Shown in pieces: positions 38,437-47,036 of a DNA stretch of 64,000 nucleotides. A model generated the notes under the pieces. That model did no database searches and was not told the origin of the DNA. It worked only from the letters and a program-made list of their open reading frames with translations. Position numbers and translations under genes: made by a program. The stretch covers positions 1 to 64,000 of the forward strand of contig NZ_JAAGOA010000035.1 of assembly GCF_010550675.1 (NCBI RefSeq). Direction: 5' to 3'. This DNA comes from Phytoactinopolyspora halotolerans. Lineage in GTDB: Bacteria; Actinomycetota; Actinomycetes; Jiangellales; Jiangellaceae. Within the stretch, counting starts at the first letter, position 1. Every line of letters starts with the position of its first letter.

Positions 38437-39219
38437 TCAGTCGTCCGCAACGACCCGGTTGCTGAGCACACCGATTCCGCCGATGGAGACGACCACATGG
38501 TCCCCGGCCTGCACCGGTCCGACACCCGCCGGCGTGCCCGTGAGGATCACGTCGCCGGGGAGCAGCGTGAATGCGTGGCTGATGTACGACACCAGCGACG
38601 GCACGTCGAACACCATCTGCGACGTCCGCCCCGACTGCCGCTGCTCGCCGTTGACCGTGCACCGCACCGTCAACTCGGACGGATCCAGATCGGTCTCGAT
38701 CCAGGGGCCCAGCGGGCAGGACGAGTCGAAGCCCTTCGCGCGGGCCCATTGGTTGTCGCTCCGCTGCACGTCCCGCGCCGTCACGTCGTTGGCGCAGGTG
38801 TATCCGAGGATCACATCCGCGACGCGTTCCTTCGGCAGGTCCTTGGCGATCCGCCCGATGACGACGGCCAACTCCGCCTCGTGGTGCACGTCGTTGGAGA
38901 AGCTCGGCAGCACGATCGGGTCGTCCGGGCCGATCACCGACGTGTTCGGCTTGAGGAAGAGCAGCGGCTGCTCCGGGACGTCGTTGCCGAGCTCCGACGC
39001 GTGCTCCACATAGTTGCGCCCGACCCCGATCACCTTGCTGCGGGGGATCACCGGCGCCAGTAATCGCACGTCGTCCAGCGCGAGCTTCTCTCCGGTCAGC
39101 TGTACAGGCTTGTAGAGCGGGTCGCCTTCCAACACGGCCAGTACGGTCTGACCGTCCGTGTCCTCACCGACCGCGCCGAAACGAGGATCGTCACCCGTCG
39201 TGAACCTTGCGATACGCAC
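38437..39219 (-). CDS. Fumarylacetoacetate hydrolase (FAH) family protein
   Basis: 260 residues from GTG. The family core is intact: IGVGRNYVEHASELGN, DVHHEAELAVVIGR with metal glutamates, YTCANDVTARDVQ with the metal aspartate, and TGTPAGVGPVQAGD near the end. Typical actinobacterial FAHD1/2-type: hydrolyses or decarboxylates beta-keto acids; not the full tyrosine-pathway enzyme. A single gene between gltX and a membrane protein. Confidence 0.92.
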   Translation of the reverse strand: MRIARFTTGDDPRFGAVGEDTDGQTVLAVLEGDPLYKPVQLTGEKLALDDVRLLAPVIPRSKVIGVGRNYVEHASELGNDVPEQPLLFLKPNTSVIGPDDPIVLPSFSNDVHHEAELAVVIGRIAKDLPKERVADVILGYTCANDVTARDVQRSDNQWARAKGFDSSCPLGPWIETDLDPSELTVRCTVNGEQRQSGRTSQMVFDVPSLVSYISHAFTLLPGDVILTGTPAGVGPVQAGDHVVVSIGGIGVLSNRVVADD

Positions 39220-39240
39220 CCATGGAGGTTATCTCGCCGA

Positions 39241-39762
39241 TCATGCCCGCGGACGAACCGGGCCGCTTCGGCCGGGCGGATTCCGGCGCCGTCGCAACGC
39301 GGATACCACATCTGAGTCCATCCGGGCGGCGACGGCAAGCCCGGCCACACCGACGACGACGATCGCCACGAGCAGACCCACGACGGCCGCCGTGTCGGAC
39401 ACCCGCTCCCCGATCAGCCAGCCCATCGCGACGGTCCAGACGCACACGATCCAGATCATCGACTGCGAGCAGATCTCCTGCCGCGTGGTCGCGTGCCGCG
39501 GTGTTCCGACGACGACGGCATAGCACGCGGCGACGACGGCGGCAGCCACCACGGTCATGCCGATCATCACACCGGTCATCCCGGCCACCCTGTGCCCGAG
39601 CAGCGCGGAGCCGACGACGGTCCCTGTGACGATGAGCGCCTTCGCGATCCAGACGACGATGACCAGCCCGACGACGGCAAGGATCGCACGCAGCACGGAC
39701 GACGACTCGTCACTCCCCCGTGCGCCCGTCCGTTCGTGGTCGTCGCGGCCCCGGACCTCCAT
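39241..39762 (-). CDS. Multi-pass membrane protein, hypothetical
   Basis: 173 residues. An acidic N-terminus (about 1-22), then four membrane helices (about 25-45, 52-75, 92-115, 120-145: for example AILAVVGLVIVVWIAKAL, GMTGVMIGMTVVAAAVVAAC) and a basic tail ending RRRRNPPGR. No motif found. Divergent from the glycosylase-family gene with 41 bp between. Confidence 0.75.
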   Translation of the reverse strand: MEVRGRDDHERTGARGSDESSSVLRAILAVVGLVIVVWIAKALIVTGTVVGSALLGHRVAGMTGVMIGMTVVAAAVVAACYAVVVGTPRHATTRQEICSQSMIWIVCVWTVAMGWLIGERVSDTAAVVGLLVAIVVVGVAGLAVAARMDSDVVSALRRRRNPPGRSGPVRPRA

Positions 39763-39803
39763 GGCTTCATGCTAGTGCCCGACCGTCTCCTACGCTGGTG
39801 AAC

Positions 39804-40715
39804 GTGCGATACCTCGACGAGCCGACGTGGCGTGCGCGCATGGCGGCGCACGAGCGACGCGTCGACGAGCTCGTCGCCGGCCACCTCGCCCGCCAGGAGC
39901 TCGGCCGCAAACATCCGGTCGAGGACTTCCTCTTCACCTACTACTCGTTCCGGCCGGCGCACCTGCGGCGCTGGCACCCGGGCGTCGGCGTTGTGCTGGG
40001 CGGCGATCCGCCCCACGCCGACTGGCGCGGATACCGGCGGGTGCCGGACGACGACGCGTCGGACGTCTCGGGAAATGACTCCAGAGATGGAGACTGCTCC
40101 TCCGGCGTCGCCGTCGACCCCGCGTTCGTCGAGCGACGGGCCTCCACCATCTCCTGGGTACACGGACTGCTCTCCGCGACGGCGTCCCGCCCGGCGTTCA
40201 CCGGTTGCTTCGGACTGCACGAGTGGGCGATGGTGTACCGGACCACGCCTGGTGAGCCACGGCACGAGAGCTGGCCGCTGAGGCTCGGCCACGCCGGCAC
40301 CGACGACGTGGTCGAGTCGCACCAGATCCGGTGCTCGCATTTCGACGCGTTCCGGTTCTTCACCGACGACGCACGGCCGCGCAACGCCGTGCAGCCGACG
40401 CGGCAGCGTCAGGTCGAGCTGGAGCAGCCCGGCTGTCTGCATGCCAACATGGACCTCTACAAATGGGCGTACAAACTGGCGCCGATCGTCCCCAGTGAGC
40501 TGGTCCTGGATGCGTTCATGCTGGCCAGGGAGATCCGCGAGCTGGACATGCGAGCGTCTCCGTACGATCTGCGGGACCTCGGCTACGAGCCGATCCCGAT
40601 CGAGACCCGCGAGGGCAAGGCACTCTACGCCGCCGCCCAACGGGCCTTCGCCGAACGTGCCACCGACCTTCGCCGCCGCCTGCTGGATGCCACCACCTCG
40701 CTCGTCAACACCTGA
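39804..40715 (+). CDS. Conserved protein annotated in its family as 3-methyladenine DNA glycosylase
   Basis: 303 residues from GTG. The pattern DFLFTYYSFRPAHLRRWHPG, GLHEWAMVYR, RCSHFDAFRFFT, CLHANMDLYKWAYKLAP is that of an actinobacterial family often labelled 3-methyladenine DNA glycosylase; the active-site basis for that label is not obvious, so the biochemical role is uncertain. Sequence is complete. Confidence 0.75.
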   Translation: MRYLDEPTWRARMAAHERRVDELVAGHLARQELGRKHPVEDFLFTYYSFRPAHLRRWHPGVGVVLGGDPPHADWRGYRRVPDDDASDVSGNDSRDGDCSSGVAVDPAFVERRASTISWVHGLLSATASRPAFTGCFGLHEWAMVYRTTPGEPRHESWPLRLGHAGTDDVVESHQIRCSHFDAFRFFTDDARPRNAVQPTRQRQVELEQPGCLHANMDLYKWAYKLAPIVPSELVLDAFMLAREIRELDMRASPYDLRDLGYEPIPIETREGKALYAAAQRAFAERATDLRRRLLDATTSLVNT

Positions 40716-40787
40716 ATCCAGCGCCCGTGACCACAGGTCGAGGTCATCGATCCCCACCTCGGAGTATCAAAAGATACAATTTCGAAG

Positions 40788-41231
40788 GTGAACAAGATCC
40801 GGGAGGCAAGGGAACGTGCCGGGCTCACGCAGGCCGAGCTTGCGGAGACCTCGGGTGTGGCGCGTCCCAATATCGCGGCGTACGAATCTGGCCTCCGTAG
40901 GCCGTCGCCTGCCATGTCACGGCGTCTCATTGAAGCTGCCAGGCCGAAGCCGCACACGTCCCTGGATGCGCACCGAGACGAGGTTCGCCGATTGGCCGAC
41001 GAGTTCGGGCTGGAGAATCCACGAGTCTTCGGGTCCGTCGCACGTGGCGATGACCGTCCCGGAAGCGACCTTGACCTGTTGGTGAGCGTACCGAAGGGCA
41101 AAGGGCTGTTCGCACTACTCGGGTTCGCACGGGCTGTCGAGGCCTTGCTCGGTGTGCGCGTCGACGTCGTCTCCGAGGGCGGGCTCGGGGACGGACACGC
41201 CCGCATCCGGCACGAAGCGGTGCCGGTGTGA
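40788..41231 (+). CDS. HTH-MNT nucleotidyltransferase antitoxin (HEPN-MNT type)
   Basis: 147 residues. N-terminal XRE-type helix-turn-helix (about 1-47: AGLTQAELAETSGVARPNIA) fused to a MNT nucleotidyltransferase domain (about 55-147) with the catalytic GSVARGDDRPGSDLDLLV (GSxARG, SDLD). In HEPN-MNT pairs this domain AMPylates the HEPN RNase toxin, and the added HTH suggests self-repression. The stop is overlapped by GTG of a short frame, after which only a truncated HEPN follows. Confidence 0.82.
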   Translation: MNKIREARERAGLTQAELAETSGVARPNIAAYESGLRRPSPAMSRRLIEAARPKPHTSLDAHRDEVRRLADEFGLENPRVFGSVARGDDRPGSDLDLLVSVPKGKGLFALLGFARAVEALLGVRVDVVSEGGLGDGHARIRHEAVPV

Positions 41232-41270
41232 GTTCCTGCGACGCGGCGTTCGCGGTGCAGGCTGCGATAG

Positions 41271-41405
41271 CAGAGGGACCAGCTCACACATGCCTACGAC
41301 GTGACCGACTACGAGATCGTGTGGGACACCCTCCAGAGTGACTTTCCCGACGTCCATCGATGTCTGCGCGAAATGCTGGGATATAGCGACGCTCCCGCGG
41401 TCTGA
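41271..41405 (+). pseudogene. Truncated HEPN toxin (C-terminal part)
   Basis: From QRDQLTHAYDVTDYEIV the frame continues through WDTLQSDFPDVHRCLREMLG to the stop. This is the end of a HEPN (DUF86) protein including the RNase motif R-x4-H (RDQLTH) but without the N-terminal two thirds; a stop (TAG) sits directly before it. The toxin of the MNT gene therefore appears lost by deletion, leaving an orphan antitoxin. Confidence 0.7.
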
Positions 41406-41452
41406 TGGCGGTTCCGCTGCGCCGATCCCGGGTTCTGCTAGGCCGCATCCCA

Positions 41453-42802
41453 TCACGTACGCACGCTGAGTATCACGTGGCAGCCATGCGCGGGCACCAG
41501 TGTCACGTTGCGCAGGCGCTGCCGTTCAGGTTCGTTTTGCTGTGGCCGGACGTCGTAGCGACGGAGCACGGCACGCAGTATCTCGGTTGCCTCCATCAGA
41601 GAGAAACCGGCACCCAGGCAGCGACGCGTGCCGCCGCCGAAGGGTATCCAGTTCGCCGAGGGCACTGTGTCGTCGCCCAGGAAGCGTTCGGGCCGGAAGA
41701 CGTGCGGATCGGGATAGAGCGTCGGATCCGCGTGGACCAGCCCGATGGCAGGCATGACCGTGGTGCCGCGCGGCAACCGGTAATCCGCAACCTCGTACGG
41801 CGCGGTCAACCGCCGGCCCACCTGGTAGATGACCGGGCGCAGCCGCAACGACTCCTTCGCCACCGCTTCCAGGTACGCCTCGCCGGCCTCGTCGTCGCTG
41901 TCGTCGGCGGCCGCCTGGGCCCGGCGCAGTACCACGGGATTGCGCGCCAGTTCATGGAACGCCCAGGCCAGGGCCGTCGCCGTCGTCTCGTGACCGGCCA
42001 GCAGCAGCGTCACCAGCTGATCGCGCAGCTCCGCGTCCGACCACGTCCCGGTCCGCAGCAGCTGGGACAGCACGTCGGTGCGACTCTCCAGATCCGTCCG
42101 GCGGCGCGCGGCGATCTCGTCGAAGAGGATGGTGTCGACCTCACGCTGGATGCGCCGGTAGCGCCGCCACGGCGGGTACCCCATCAGCCGCGGATAGAAG
42201 GCGGCCAGCATGATGACCGGGTTGACCTCGACGACGGCACCGACGAGCGGCCGCAACCGGGCCAATCGATCTGAGTCCGTCACGCCGAACACCACCTGCA
42301 GAATCACCTCGAGGGTGAGCGCACGCATGCGCTCATGCATCCGGACCGGCTGCTCGGTGGGCATGGCGGCGGCCACAGCGTCGGCGATCCGCGCGACCAT
42401 CCCCTGATAGCCGCGCAGCGCCCGCCCATGGAACGCCGGCATCAGCTGTTTCCGCAGCCGCAGGTGATCGTCCTCGTCGAGCACCATCAGCGAGTTCTCA
42501 CCCATGACGGCGGCCATGATGGTGTTGCCTTCGCCGGTGTGCACCACGTCGGTCGGCGCGGAGAATACCGCTCGGATGTCGTCCGGTCGGCTGAGCACGA
42601 CGACGACGCGCCCGCGCGGTATGAGCCGCAGGCAGAACACGTCCCCGTACCGGGCACGCAACGCCGGCAGCCACTGCGCGCGCCGTACCGCGAAGGCGGC
42701 GGTCTGCGCAGCCATCGGCCAGCGCGGACCTGGCGGCAGCTCACGCGCGGCCCGTCGATCAAGCGTGCGCGAGTCGAGCAACGGAGTCGGTTCACTCGTC
42801 AC
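41453..42802 (-). CDS. Cytochrome P450
   Basis: 449 residues. I-helix AGHETTATALAWAF (oxygen-activating AG-x-ET), K-helix ESLRLRP, PERF and the haem loop PFGGGTRRCLGAGF with the cysteine ligand. Bacterial P450 of the CYP-type with proline-rich start LPPGPRWPM; needs a ferredoxin and reductase from elsewhere, none are adjacent. Substrate unknown. Divergent from the MFS gene. Confidence 0.93.
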   Translation of the reverse strand: MTSEPTPLLDSRTLDRRAARELPPGPRWPMAAQTAAFAVRRAQWLPALRARYGDVFCLRLIPRGRVVVVLSRPDDIRAVFSAPTDVVHTGEGNTIMAAVMGENSLMVLDEDDHLRLRKQLMPAFHGRALRGYQGMVARIADAVAAAMPTEQPVRMHERMRALTLEVILQVVFGVTDSDRLARLRPLVGAVVEVNPVIMLAAFYPRLMGYPPWRRYRRIQREVDTILFDEIAARRRTDLESRTDVLSQLLRTGTWSDAELRDQLVTLLLAGHETTATALAWAFHELARNPVVLRRAQAAADDSDDEAGEAYLEAVAKESLRLRPVIYQVGRRLTAPYEVADYRLPRGTTVMPAIGLVHADPTLYPDPHVFRPERFLGDDTVPSANWIPFGGGTRRCLGAGFSLMEATEILRAVLRRYDVRPQQNEPERQRLRNVTLVPAHGCHVILSVRT

Positions 42803-43000
42803 GGCGGCCTCCCCATGGCAGGCGACTCAGTACCCACGATGCCGCGACCCGTCTCGCCGTACCAGCGGTCTGCCAACGGGGTCCGAAAACCGCCAGCGAA
42901 TGCGCCAGCACCGATCGAAGATGAGAGCGGCTCTGAACCGGTCTGTTCGCTGACTCGGTGTGTTCGGTGACGCCGGGCCGCACTCACGTGCATGCCCACA

Positions 43001-43048
43001 TCACGACACGGCCACTCCACGACACGACTACACCACGACACGACTACA
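43001..43048 (+). repeat. 16-base tandem repeat, three units
   Basis: TCACGACACGGCCACT, then two identical units CCACGACACGACTACA. It lies immediately upstream of the MFS gene, 16 bases from its start, within the 260 bases separating it from the P450 gene; could act as a regulator-binding array or be a slippage product. Confidence 0.6.
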
Positions 43049-43064
43049 CCGCGAGAGGACCCGG

Positions 43065-44324
43065 GTGCGCCGATACAAGCATGCCCTGAAGACAACCGAT
43101 TTCCGCCGACTGTGGTTGGGCGCCACGGTCTCCACGTGGGGCGACAGCATGACGTGGATCGCTCTGACGTGGATCGTGATATCGGGCCCCGGCGGCGCCG
43201 GCCGCCTCGGCATACTCGCAGTGTGCTACACAGCTCCGGTTGCGCTGGGCGGACTTGCAGCGGGCGTGGTGTTGGACAGATTCGACAAACGTACAGTGTT
43301 GATCACCGACAGTCTTCTACGCGCCGCAGTAGTATCGTCGATCCCGATTGCACTCGCCCTCGGCGCCATGCCCAGTTGGCTCCCCTTCGTGGTTGCGGGG
43401 ACTCACGGGCTGCTGAAGATGGTGCCGTTGGCGGGTTTTCCCGCCGCAATCCCGCAACTCGTCACCGATGATGACCTCGACGCCGCCAACGCCCTGGAGA
43501 ATCTCAGCTACGGTGTCGCCAGCGCCATCGGTCCCGCGTGCGCAGGCGTACTTGTCGCTCACATTGGCGCGGCCAACGTGTTGCTTATCGACAGTGCCTC
43601 CTTCCTCGTTTTCGCGGCAACCGCCGCCGTCGTTCGCCGGCCGATGCGACCGAGGCTCGCCAATGGTCCGGCGGATGGTCCGGCGGCCGGTGAGCCGGGC
43701 GCCGGCGCGCGGCGGCGGAAACCATCGCTCCGGCTGCTCTACAGGGATCGCATCATTGTCGCCACCACGGTGTCCTTCATGGCGTTCAACATCGCCGAAG
43801 GCATGCTGCTGGTCACCGCGCCGTGGCTCGCCGACAACCATCTCCCCGACGGTCCCGCCGCGCTCGGCCTACTGATGTCTGCCATGGCGGTCGGCGAACT
43901 CGTCGGTGCCGTTGCCGCTGGCCTATGCGCGCCGCGCCGATCGCACGTGCGCGCGATCGGCATCGTTCAAGGCGTCGCCGCGCTGGCGTTCCTGACGCTG
44001 CTCGCCTCCCCGCGCCAGGTCCTCGTGGCGGCGGGATTCTTCGCGATCGGCCTGCTCAGCGCGCCCATGACCGTGTGGGCTCAGTCGCTGCGGATGCGTC
44101 GCATTCCGCCGGCACTTCATGGCCGCGCCTTTGCCGGCCTGCGCACTCTGATGCAGGCCACCCCCGCGATCGGATCCGCCCTCGTCACTCCGCTGCTTGT
44201 CGGCGACCGGCTCGCCATCGCCACCGTCATCATGGTCGCCGTCGGGAGCATTCCAGCGCTCTACCTCATCTTCACTCGGGCCGACGCGGCCCAAGCCGAA
44301 TCACGGACGTCGGTCGCACACTGA
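43065..44324 (+). CDS. MFS transporter
   Basis: 419 residues from GTG with GAGAGGA upstream; the longer frame would read into the tandem repeat. About 12 hydrophobic segments; start LKTTDFRRLWLGATVSTWGD and loop VLDRFDKRTVLITD match the MFS 'enterobactin/macrolide exporter' type. Probably exports a small molecule by proton antiport; it is transcribed away from the P450 gene, so a link in one pathway is possible but unproven. Confidence 0.88.
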   Translation: MRRYKHALKTTDFRRLWLGATVSTWGDSMTWIALTWIVISGPGGAGRLGILAVCYTAPVALGGLAAGVVLDRFDKRTVLITDSLLRAAVVSSIPIALALGAMPSWLPFVVAGTHGLLKMVPLAGFPAAIPQLVTDDDLDAANALENLSYGVASAIGPACAGVLVAHIGAANVLLIDSASFLVFAATAAVVRRPMRPRLANGPADGPAAGEPGAGARRRKPSLRLLYRDRIIVATTVSFMAFNIAEGMLLVTAPWLADNHLPDGPAALGLLMSAMAVGELVGAVAAGLCAPRRSHVRAIGIVQGVAALAFLTLLASPRQVLVAAGFFAIGLLSAPMTVWAQSLRMRRIPPALHGRAFAGLRTLMQATPAIGSALVTPLLVGDRLAIATVIMVAVGSIPALYLIFTRADAAQAESRTSVAH

Positions 44325-44478
44325 TCGACCCGCCGTCCGGCTCGCCGAGTGGGGCGGTCGAGCACAACTCGGACATCGACCAGGCGCCGCTCTAGACTGA
44401 TCGGGTCCACCACCGGCAGATGCCGGAGCGTCGGCGCAGCAGTCCGGCCTCGCCGGTGAGCAGGCGTTCAGTTCACGT

Positions 44479-44497
44479 CGACGCGGCGTACGCGTCG
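44479..44497 (+). promoter_or_regulatory. Inverted repeat before the LacI gene (possible autoregulatory operator)
   Basis: CGACGCG and CGCGTCG, 5 bases apart, end 19 bases before the LacI start. Perfect 7-base arms; could be an operator for autorepression or a leader hairpin. Confidence 0.35.
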
Positions 44498-44516
44498 AGC
44501 GGTCGAGGGAGAGCAC

Positions 44517-45608
44517 GTGCAACGTCGAGCCACTGTCTACGACGTCGCGGCGCAGGCTGGGGTCTCCATCGCCACGGTCTCCTTCGTGTTCACCCAACCG
44601 GAACGTGTGAAGCAGACCACCCGGGACGCGGTGCTGGCCGCGGCGGGTGCGCTCGGATACGTCCCCAGCGCCAGCGCACGCGGCCTCGCGAAGGGGCGGA
44701 CCGGGGCGATCGGGCTCTACTCGTACGACTACCTGCTGGAGCCCTCGGCGTCCGACGTCCCGAGCTCCTCCTCGCCCGTCGCGTTCGCCGACGCGCACCC
44801 GCGGCTGTTCCCGCTCTACGCGGACGAGGTTCAGCGAGGGGTGCAGCTCGAATGCCGGCAACGTGGATATGCCGTCATGCTCGGAGCCGGGCGCACACCC
44901 GGCCATATGCCCTCGGTGATCGATGTCGCCGGCCGGGTCGACGGCCTCATCGCCTTCGCCGGATCGGCGCCGCCCGACGCCATCATCCAGGTGTCGAAGC
45001 GGATCCCCGTCGTCGAACTCGGCGGCGAATCGCGCGGAGAAGGCATCCGCACCGTCTTCGTCGACAACCGCACCGGCATGCGCCTGCTCACCGAACACCT
45101 CGTGCGGGACCACGGTCTTCGCCGCATCGTCTACCTGGGCGGACTCGGAACCCCAGAGTTCGTCGCCCGGTACGAAGGTTTTCGCGAGGCGTTGTCGGAG
45201 GCCGGGCTGCCGGTCCCCGCGCCCGTGCCGAGCCATCCCGGCGACGATCCGACGACGATCGCCGCGGTGACGCACTACGTCGGCACCCGGACGCTCCCCG
45301 ACGTCTTCGTCTGCTCCACCGACCAGGAAGCGCTGGTGGCCATCGACGCGCTCACCGCGGCCGGTCTCGACGTCCCCGCCGACGTCGCGGTGACGGGGTT
45401 CGACGGCATCCTGGCGGGCCGCCTGTCGCACCCCTACCTGACGACGGTCCGGCAACCGATGGAGGAGATCGGCCGGACTGCGGTGCGCATTCTCATCGAC
45501 GCCATGGACCAGCCCGGCGAGGGCGCCACGGAGCACGATCCGCTGTCGTCGGCGTTCGTGCTGGGCGAGAGCTGCGGGTGCCGGCCGGCCCAACACCACG
45601 TCGGCTGA
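44517..45608 (+). CDS. LacI family transcriptional regulator
   Basis: 363 residues from GTG behind GGAGAG. HTH in TVYDVAAQAGVSIATVSFVF, hinge helix SASARGLAKGRTG, then a periplasmic-binding core (IIQVSKRIPVVELGG; FVCSTDQEALVAIDAL; VTGFDGILAGRLSHPYLTTV). Sugar-responsive repressor. It precedes the importer and GH43 genes of locus 2 in the same direction and probably controls them. Confidence 0.93.
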   Translation: MQRRATVYDVAAQAGVSIATVSFVFTQPERVKQTTRDAVLAAAGALGYVPSASARGLAKGRTGAIGLYSYDYLLEPSASDVPSSSSPVAFADAHPRLFPLYADEVQRGVQLECRQRGYAVMLGAGRTPGHMPSVIDVAGRVDGLIAFAGSAPPDAIIQVSKRIPVVELGGESRGEGIRTVFVDNRTGMRLLTEHLVRDHGLRRIVYLGGLGTPEFVARYEGFREALSEAGLPVPAPVPSHPGDDPTTIAAVTHYVGTRTLPDVFVCSTDQEALVAIDALTAAGLDVPADVAVTGFDGILAGRLSHPYLTTVRQPMEEIGRTAVRILIDAMDQPGEGATEHDPLSSAFVLGESCGCRPAQHHVG

Positions 45609-45624
45609 CCCATCATCGTCTCGG

Positions 45625-45664
45625 CGCAAAGGCCTTGCGTGTGCCGTTGTTATGCGCTTAGATT
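45625..45664 (+). promoter_or_regulatory. Promoter with inverted-repeat operator for locus 2
   Basis: CGCAAAGGCCTTGCG (45625-45639), an inverted repeat with one mismatch, overlaps the -35 TTGCGT (45635-45640); 18-base spacer; -10 TAGATT (45659-45664). About 95 bases before the binding-protein gene. Suits LacI-family repression. Confidence 0.5.
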
Positions 45665-45758
45665 CCGACCATGCTCGCGCGCACTCGGCCGACTGAGGCG
45701 GCACCGGCGTGCGACGTCGACTGCGCACCGCAGTCGCACCCACGAGACGACAGGAGCA

Positions 45759-47036
45759 ATGATGGTCCGACGAATCGCGACAGTCGCGGCGATGGTCCCG
45801 CTGCTCGCCTTGGCCGCCTGCGGGCGCTCCGACGAGGACTCGTCCTCGCAGACCGCTGACGAGCTGTCAGCCGGTCCCGCAACCGGCACGATCAGCATCT
45901 GGGCTCAAGGCACCGAAGGAGAGGCGCTTCCCGAGTTCCTCGAGGAGTTCGAGGCGGAGAATCCCGATGTGAGCGTTAACGTCACGGCGATTCCCTGGGA
46001 CTCGGCCCAGAACAAGTACCAGACGGCCATCGCCGGCGGAACGACACCGGACATCGGCATGCTGGGCACCGACTGGATGCCCACGTTCGGCGACGCGCTG
46101 CGCCCCACCCCGGACGAGATCGACATGTCCGGGATGTTCCCGGCGAACGTGGAATCGACCAACCTCGACGGGACGCACTACGGCGTGCCGTGGTACGTCG
46201 AGACGCGTGTCATCTTCTACCGCACCGACCTGATGGAGCAGGCAGGGTTCGACACCTTCCCCACCACCTGGGACGGCTTCAAGGAGCTGGCCCGGGCGAT
46301 GCAGGAGGAGACGGGCGCGGAGTACGGAGTGAATCTGCCGGCCGGCGGCTGGAACGCGTTCCTCGGTCTGTTGCCGTTCGCCTGGTCGAACGGTGCCGAG
46401 ATCACGAACGCGGACCAGACCGAGTGGACGTTCGACTCCCCCGAGATCGTCGAGGCACTCGAATACGTCAACGGCTTCTTCACCGAAGGCATCGCCGACG
46501 CGACCCCCGACGACGAGCCGGGTGCCGCCGCAGCAGCCTTCGTGGACGGCAGGATCCCCATGATGATCACCGGACCCTGGGAGATCGGGCAGCTGACCGA
46601 GGCCGGCGGCGACGGGTTCGCAGACAAGTTCGCGGTCGCACCCATCCCGGCGTCGGAAGGATCCACGTCGACCTCGTTCACAGCGGGCGCCAACCTCGTC
46701 GTCTTCGAAAACTCGGAGAACCCGGACGCGGCGTGGAAGCTCGTCGAATGGCTGACCCGCCCGGAGACACAGGTCGCCTGGTTCGAGGCCACCACCGACC
46801 TCCCGTCCCAGGAGAGCGCCTGGACCGACAAGGCGTTGGCGGACGATCCCAAGGTGTCGGTCTTCGGCGAGCAGCTGCAGAGCGTGAAGACCGCGCCACC
46901 GCTGGAGACCTGGCCGCAGGTCTCCGACGCTGCGGACTCGCTGGTGGAGCAGATCGTCGCCAGCGGCAAGGACCCTGCGCAGGCCATGGCGGAGCTGCAG
47001 TCCACAGCCGAGTCGCTAGGAACCGGATCCGACTGA
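45759..47036 (+). CDS. Sugar ABC transporter substrate-binding lipoprotein
   Basis: 425 residues from one of two adjacent ATGs (AGGAG upstream favours the second). Lipobox LAAC (Cys ~21) and family 1 fold: ISIWAQGTEGEALPEFLEEF, NKYQTAIAGGTTPDIGMLGT, GVPWYVETRVIFYRTDLMEQ. The stop overlaps the start of the permease (TGATG). Locus 2 importer; the GH43 enzyme suggests xylo- or arabino-oligosaccharides as substrate. Confidence 0.93.
   Translation: MMVRRIATVAAMVPLLALAACGRSDEDSSSQTADELSAGPATGTISIWAQGTEGEALPEFLEEFEAENPDVSVNVTAIPWDSAQNKYQTAIAGGTTPDIGMLGTDWMPTFGDALRPTPDEIDMSGMFPANVESTNLDGTHYGVPWYVETRVIFYRTDLMEQAGFDTFPTTWDGFKELARAMQEETGAEYGVNLPAGGWNAFLGLLPFAWSNGAEITNADQTEWTFDSPEIVEALEYVNGFFTEGIADATPDDEPGAAAAAFVDGRIPMMITGPWEIGQLTEAGGDGFADKFAVAPIPASEGSTSTSFTAGANLVVFENSENPDAAWKLVEWLTRPETQVAWFEATTDLPSQESAWTDKALADDPKVSVFGEQLQSVKTAPPLETWPQVSDAADSLVEQIVASGKDPAQAMAELQSTAESLGTGSD

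Noticed and set aside
44420-45661. 413-codon plus-strand frame over the LacI gene
   Set aside because: Arginine/histidine-rich; the overlapping LacI frame has HTH and binding motifs.
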